A stretch of 63,841 nt of DNA from Anaerolineae bacterium (lineage in GTDB: Bacteria > Chloroflexota > Anaerolineae > Aggregatilineales > Phototrophicaceae). Position 1 is the stretch's first letter. Each line of letters starts with the position of its first letter. The notes below the pieces were generated by a model, which saw nothing but the letters and a program-made list of their open reading frames with translations, ran no database searches and was not told where the DNA came from. The position numbers and the translations under genes were made by a program. The stretch is taken from positions 1 to 63,841 of the forward strand of contig JAJEBE010000030.1 of assembly GCA_022822545.1 (NCBI GenBank). Reading direction: 5' to 3'. Shown piece after piece: positions 60,503 to 63,841 of the stretch.

Positions 60503-60990
60503 CAAATATGCCACTATCAGTATTGGCGCCGGGGCAATCGCTTCAAAATTGACATCCGCCGCGAAGACAAGTTTCAATCTCTATTTCGCCGCCGAGCGCG
60601 CCGAGGGTCAGTGTCGAAGGTCAATGTCTGCGTGACTTGCGCGACCCTGCCAAACCCCGGAAATCGCTTTTCGCCGACCTCGAAAAAATGCGAATATTTG
60701 TTCTTTCTTTCTACTCAAAATCATGCTACACTCTCCCTATGGATCAATTAGCGCAAGTTCTCAATCGCGGCGCCCAACCCATGCCCCCCGCCGATTCCCG
60801 CTCGTATGCCGGCCCTTGCACCGCTGCCCCGACATACCAAATTCATACCGGCCGCCGCCTGCCTTTTGTCCGTTTCGCCTGGAAAACCGCCTCTTATGTC
60901 CAAATAGTATTTTCCCATGTCCGCCTTTGTCCGTTTCGGACAATGTACAAACCGAAAACAAATACTTACCGAGACTGGCTGACTGCCGAC

Positions 60991-61065
60991 TGCATGATAA
61001 CTTCGCTAAAGCAACGATCTGTCGGGAAGTCATACCATGTCGCCCGAAACCACAAGTCGCTGCGC
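60991..61065. mobile_element. MITE-like element, copy 3, inverted and decayed
   Basis: On the minus strand it reads GCGACTTGTGGTTTCGGGCG, then ACATGGTATGACTTCCCGAC (palindrome broken), then AGATCGTTGCTTTAGCGAAG. It matches the right part of copies 1 and 2; the left end is not found. Confidence 0.6.
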
Positions 61066-61180
61066 CCGGCGCCAAGACATAACTTGAAGCGATTGCCCTG
61101 TATTGGCGCAATTGGACAAGGCAAAACAGCGCTGATATAGTGAACCGTGAATCGAGGAAATATCTCAGGAGAAACCGAAC

Positions 61181-61672
61181 ATGTCAGACGACAAAATCAG
61201 AGACGCGCTCAAAATGATGCCCTACGGCTTCTACGCCTTCACCACCAAGAGCGGCGCCGACGTCAACGCCATGGTGGTCAACTGGGTCTCGCAGATGTCC
61301 TACGCCCCCCGCCTCATCGCGGTCGGCATCCAAAAATCCTGCTATTCCCACGGCCTCGTTTCCGCCGGCGGCGTCTTCGGCTTGAATATCTTCCTCCAGG
61401 CCGATTCCGACGCCATCATGCCCGTCACCAGCGGCCGCGCCAAAAAGCCCGACAAGATGGACGCAGCCGAATACAGCGCCGCGCCCGAAACCGGCGTGCC
61501 CGTCCTCGCCGGCGCCGCCGCTTATATCGAATGCAAGGTGACGCAAATCGTCGATGTCAGCGGCGATCACGATATCATCGTCGGCGAAGCCATCAACGCC
61601 GAAATCATCAAAGAAGGCGCGCCGCCCGATATGCTCTCCCTCACCGAGCTCGGCTGGAGCTACGCTGGCTGA
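61181..61672 (+). CDS. Flavin reductase-like domain protein
   Basis: 163 residues. AGGAG lies 9 bases before the ATG. The fold shows VNAMVVNWVSQMSYAPRLIAVGIQ (flavin-binding strand/loop), GVFGLNIFLQAD and a closing helix (LTELGWSYAG). Family members bind FMN and either reduce it for a partner monooxygenase or bind the cofactor alone. The middle (DAAEYSAAPETGVPVLAGAAAYIECKV) is normal. No oxygenase partner lies nearby. It is convergent with the glycosyltransferase gene. Confidence 0.86.
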   Translation: MSDDKIRDALKMMPYGFYAFTTKSGADVNAMVVNWVSQMSYAPRLIAVGIQKSCYSHGLVSAGGVFGLNIFLQADSDAIMPVTSGRAKKPDKMDAAEYSAAPETGVPVLAGAAAYIECKVTQIVDVSGDHDIIVGEAINAEIIKEGAPPDMLSLTELGWSYAG

Positions 61673-61693
61673 TGCTTTGCCCGGGTGACATCC

Positions 61694-61719
61694 GTACGGG
61701 CGATCCTTGGGTCGCCCGC
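61694..61719. repeat. GTAGGGGCGAC-family palindrome, diverged
   Basis: GTACGGGCGATCC - TT - GGGTCGCCCG, downstream of the flavin reductase gene. Confidence 0.55.
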
Positions 61720-61784
61720 TCTGCGCCCGCTCCAATACTCGGTGTCCTCGGCGGCAAAATCCTGTCGAACCCCGCGCAATACGT

Positions 61785-62873
61785 TTATGCGCTTTGCTCC
61801 GGCGCCGGCAACTCCCCCGTCTCCAGCACCGCCAGCAGCCGCTCGATCAGCCGCGGCAAACTATGCTCCCGCGCCACATTCTCCCGCAGCCGCCCGCCGA
61901 TCTCCGCCCGCTCAGCCGCCGTCAGCGCGAACAAACGCAGCAGCCGCTCGCGCAATCCCGCGATGTCCTCCGGCCCCTCCGCCAGCAGCAAATCGCGATA
62001 CTCGCCCAGCAGCGGCGCGAAAGCCGGATTGCAGACGACCGTCGGCCTGCCGCAAGCCATGCTCTCCAGCGCCGCCTTGTCAAACAGCCCGACCGGACTC
62101 GTATTCACCGCGACCGCCGCTCGCCGATACCAATCGCGCACTTCCGCCGCTGGCAAATCGCCGAGCAGTTGGCAGCGTTCCTCCAGCCCCAGCCGGCGTA
62201 TCAAGTCCCGCAGCCTCCGCTCGTAAGCCCGCGGCGCCCCCGGCTGCGCCCCGCCGATCAGCGCCAGACGCGCCTCGCTCCCGGCCGCCGCCTCAATCGT
62301 CGTCGCCTGATGCTTGATCGCCGCCAGCCGCGCCACCTGCACCACCAGCGGCTCCCCTCCATCCCCAGCCCATCCCTCGCCAGGAGGCGGCGGCGCGTAG
62401 AACTCGCTGTCGATGCCATGCCCGATGACGCGCAGCTTCTCAGTCGCGTAGGGGAAGCTGCTCGCGTCCGCGCTGACGACCCGCCGCGACATCGCCATGC
62501 CCAGCCGCAGTTGCGCCGAGCGCTGCCGGTGCGTGTACCAGAGCACGGTGGGGATGCCCCGCGCCCTGAGCAGCGGTCCTGCCAGGCCGGCGAAAAGCGG
62601 CATCATATGCGCGAAGCAGGCCTCATAGCGCCGCGCCGCCAGCAGCGGCAGCAAGTGACGATAGAAACGAGCGAGACGCCGGGCTTTGCTCCAGCCCCGC
62701 TCCCGCCCGGCCGAGTAGACGCGGACGTTGGCCGGCAGTTGATACGCGCCGCGATACATGGTGATGACATCGACGAACTCGCAGCGCGCTGCCAAGGCGC
62801 GGATCCAGCCACAGGCGAAGCCGAGCACGGGATCGCTTTCGTCCGTCATGAGGTTAAAAAGCAGAAGGCGCAT
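61785..62873 (-). CDS. Glycosyltransferase family 4-like
   Basis: 362 residues from ATG 62873 (an in-frame ATG at 62906 has no ribosome site). N-terminal MRLLLFNLMTDESDPVLGF, then VITMYRGAYQLPANVRVYSA, GT-B middle with LVVQVARLAAIKHQATTIEAA (about 180-200) and the donor site ALESMACGRPTVVCNPAF (about 275-292). This is a second, distinct glycosyltransferase, not close to that at 40.9 kb. It is divergent from the 217-residue membrane protein with only 90 bp between start codons. Confidence 0.88.
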   Translation of the reverse strand: MRLLLFNLMTDESDPVLGFACGWIRALAARCEFVDVITMYRGAYQLPANVRVYSAGRERGWSKARRLARFYRHLLPLLAARRYEACFAHMMPLFAGLAGPLLRARGIPTVLWYTHRQRSAQLRLGMAMSRRVVSADASSFPYATEKLRVIGHGIDSEFYAPPPPGEGWAGDGGEPLVVQVARLAAIKHQATTIEAAAGSEARLALIGGAQPGAPRAYERRLRDLIRRLGLEERCQLLGDLPAAEVRDWYRRAAVAVNTSPVGLFDKAALESMACGRPTVVCNPAFAPLLGEYRDLLLAEGPEDIAGLRERLLRLFALTAAERAEIGGRLRENVAREHSLPRLIERLLAVLETGELPAPEQSA

Positions 62874-62963
62874 AGCTGGAATCGCTCGCGGCGGTCTGTA
62901 CGTCAAGATCTGCTATAGTCTACACCTTAATCGCAGCGCCGCCTTATGCCAGGCTGACGAGGC

Positions 62964-63617
62964 ATGAATAAATCGCCAACACCGGGACGCCGAGAGCACT
63001 ACCGCTTCAAGACGCCGCTACCGGCTGAGTTGGCTATGGCGCGCTTGCAGGACCTGCTGCCGCGCGAGGTCTGGGGCCTGCAACGCAGAGCGCTTTACCA
63101 GGTATCCAGCGAAAAACTGGACGACACCATCTACTTTGAGCTGCGCGAACTTGTGCGGGACCACCGTATGCCGATTCGTTATGTGCGGGTCGTCACGGGA
63201 CAGATCCGCGAAGTGGATGAGGAAACCACCTTGGTTGACTGCGAGTTGAAGGGCGCGGCGCATATACCTCATATTATGTTCGGTTTTGCCTTGCTGGTTG
63301 CCGGCATTGCGCTCCTGGCGATGAGCCGCGGCGAACTGCAGCCGGAGCAACTGGCGCTGACGGGCGCTTTCGTCCTGCTGTCCTTTATCTTTGCCGCTTT
63401 GAGCAGCAACCGGAAGGTCACGCGCGATCCGGCGCTTGAGCGCATCGAGCGCGCTATCCGGCCGCGGCAGGAAGACCGCAACTTGATCGCCCGGCGGCAG
63501 CAAACTCAACTGAAACAGTATTCAGCCGCGCAGGCCCATCCAGCTGATGTTCCGCCTCAATCGACCAAGCATAATATTCAGCAAGTGGAGAACGTACCAT
63601 CTAGGACAAAGGAATGA
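62964..63617 (+). CDS. Membrane protein of unknown function, first of tandem paralogues
   Basis: 217 residues. The N-terminal soluble domain (RFKTPLPAELAMARLQDLLP, VSSEKLDDTIYFELRELVR, YVRVVTGQIREVDEET) is followed by two membrane segments (IMFGFALLVAGIALLAM and LTGAFVLLSFIFAALSS) and a basic, polar tail. The N-terminal domain is repeated in the next gene. Its stop overlaps the next ATG by ATGA. No family recognised. A lipid- or polymer-linked role is only a guess. Confidence 0.65.
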   Translation: MNKSPTPGRREHYRFKTPLPAELAMARLQDLLPREVWGLQRRALYQVSSEKLDDTIYFELRELVRDHRMPIRYVRVVTGQIREVDEETTLVDCELKGAAHIPHIMFGFALLVAGIALLAMSRGELQPEQLALTGAFVLLSFIFAALSSNRKVTRDPALERIERAIRPRQEDRNLIARRQQTQLKQYSAAQAHPADVPPQSTKHNIQQVENVPSRTKE

Positions 63618-63841
63618 AGAAGCGTCTTAAGCTGAAGCGCAAGCCAAGCAAGGCTCTTCGTTTCGAGACGGCATTGCCCATGGATGCAGCCATGGACCAT
63701 CTGGACAATGTGCTGGAGCGCGAATTCTCGCTTCTTCACAAGTGGCCCCGCTTCAGAGTGTCAAGGGAAAGACTGCATGACAGCCATTATTTCGAGGTGC
63801 GGCAGCAGGGCAACAACTGGCTGCCGGAGCGTGTCGTCACC
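63614..63841 (+). CDS. Membrane protein paralogue, 5' part (cut by window end)
   Basis: Starts at ATG 63614, overlapping the previous stop by 4 bp. The first 76 residues begin MKKRLKLKRKPSKALRFETA and contain LPMDAAMDHLDNVLEREFSL, then VSRERLHDSHYFEVRQQG, which align with LPAELAMARLQDLLPREVWG and VSSEKLDDTIYFELRE of the upstream gene. The basic start is longer. The window ends before any membrane segment. Confidence 0.7.
   Translation, partial: MKKRLKLKRKPSKALRFETALPMDAAMDHLDNVLEREFSLLHKWPRFRVSRERLHDSHYFEVRQQGNNWLPERVVT

Larger units (their letters stand above)
60386..61180. other. Intergenic stretch rich in repeats, no supported gene
   Basis: An open frame 60637-61140 exists but its middle is made of repeats and its composition is not protein-like. 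The stretch holds a palindrome at 60477-60502, a TTGTCCGTTTCGGACAATG site near 60938, and the third MITE-like copy. Confidence 0.55.

Noticed and set aside
60637..61140. 167-codon open frame in the stretch after mscL
   Set aside because: Its second half is a MITE-like repeat and its composition is not protein-like; a start within it at 60739 has no ribosome site.
61147..62226. 359-codon plus-strand frame over the flavin reductase and glycosyltransferase genes
   Set aside because: It runs across two real genes in other frames and reads as Arg/Pro-rich noise.

Overview
The window is GC-rich (roughly 60% by eye) and looks like a chromosome fragment of an uncultured member of the Chloroflexota, most likely Anaerolineae-like. 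The basis is indirect: secreted proteins with Thr/Pro-rich linkers and SH3 domains, several sugar ABC systems with binding protein and two permeases but no ATPase, a MutL-type actin-fold ATPase beside multi-spanning membrane proteins, and many dispersed short palindromes. I cannot name a species from the sequence alone.

Layout. 1-2.8 kb: 3' end of thrS, a RelE-like toxin-antitoxin pair, tRNA-Arg(CCT), a ferredoxin and an EamA exporter. 3-10.6 kb: an HtrA-like protease, a secreted thioredoxin/NHL protein, a TPR protein, a glycoside hydrolase-like protein and a small membrane protein. 10.7-16.1 kb (minus): a sugar catabolic operon (class II aldolase, binding protein, two permeases, FGGY kinase) with a readable promoter. 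16.3-22.5 kb: EamA exporter, metY, Wzz-like protein, Ser/Thr dehydratase-like and enolase-superfamily genes, nucleotidyltransferase. 22.5-25.3 kb: a lipoprotein, a 59-codon gene, a secreted SH3 protein whose start is separated from its signal peptide by a G11 tract, and many repeats. 25.3-31.8 kb: a nucleoside-type ABC operon with an embedded molybdopterin oxidoreductase, interrupted by a 465-bp cassette (nuclease-like GxxExxY gene between inverted repeats), then Nudix and PAP2-like genes. 31.8-47.2 kb: WD40 protein, sulfatase plus amidohydrolase, SH3 protein, lipocalin-like protein, methyltransferase, epimerase, glycosyltransferase, CPBP-like protein, MBL hydrolase, and a second sugar ABC operon. 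47.3-54.1 kb: a small-gene pair, then a tight six-gene minus-strand operon built around a MutL-like ATPase and membrane proteins, the best candidate for an undescribed system. 54.2-59.7 kb: a repeat-rich accessory island with an MmeI-like restriction-modification enzyme, an FRG-domain protein and two coiled-coil proteins. 59.9-63.8 kb: mscL, flavin reductase, glycosyltransferase and two tandem paralogues cut by the window end.

Two dispersed repeat families run through the window: palindromes of the form GTAGGGGCGAC..GTCGCCC, some inside larger MITE-like units with terminal inverted repeats, and ACCACAGAGGCACAGAG repeats that lie at the edges of accessory genes. A third family (CCCCTCCCTCTTGATGGGGG) occurs twice. 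Several repeats have been captured in frame inside coding sequence (permease 3' end, MmeI-like enzyme), so repeats here appear to shape proteins as well as intergenic DNA.
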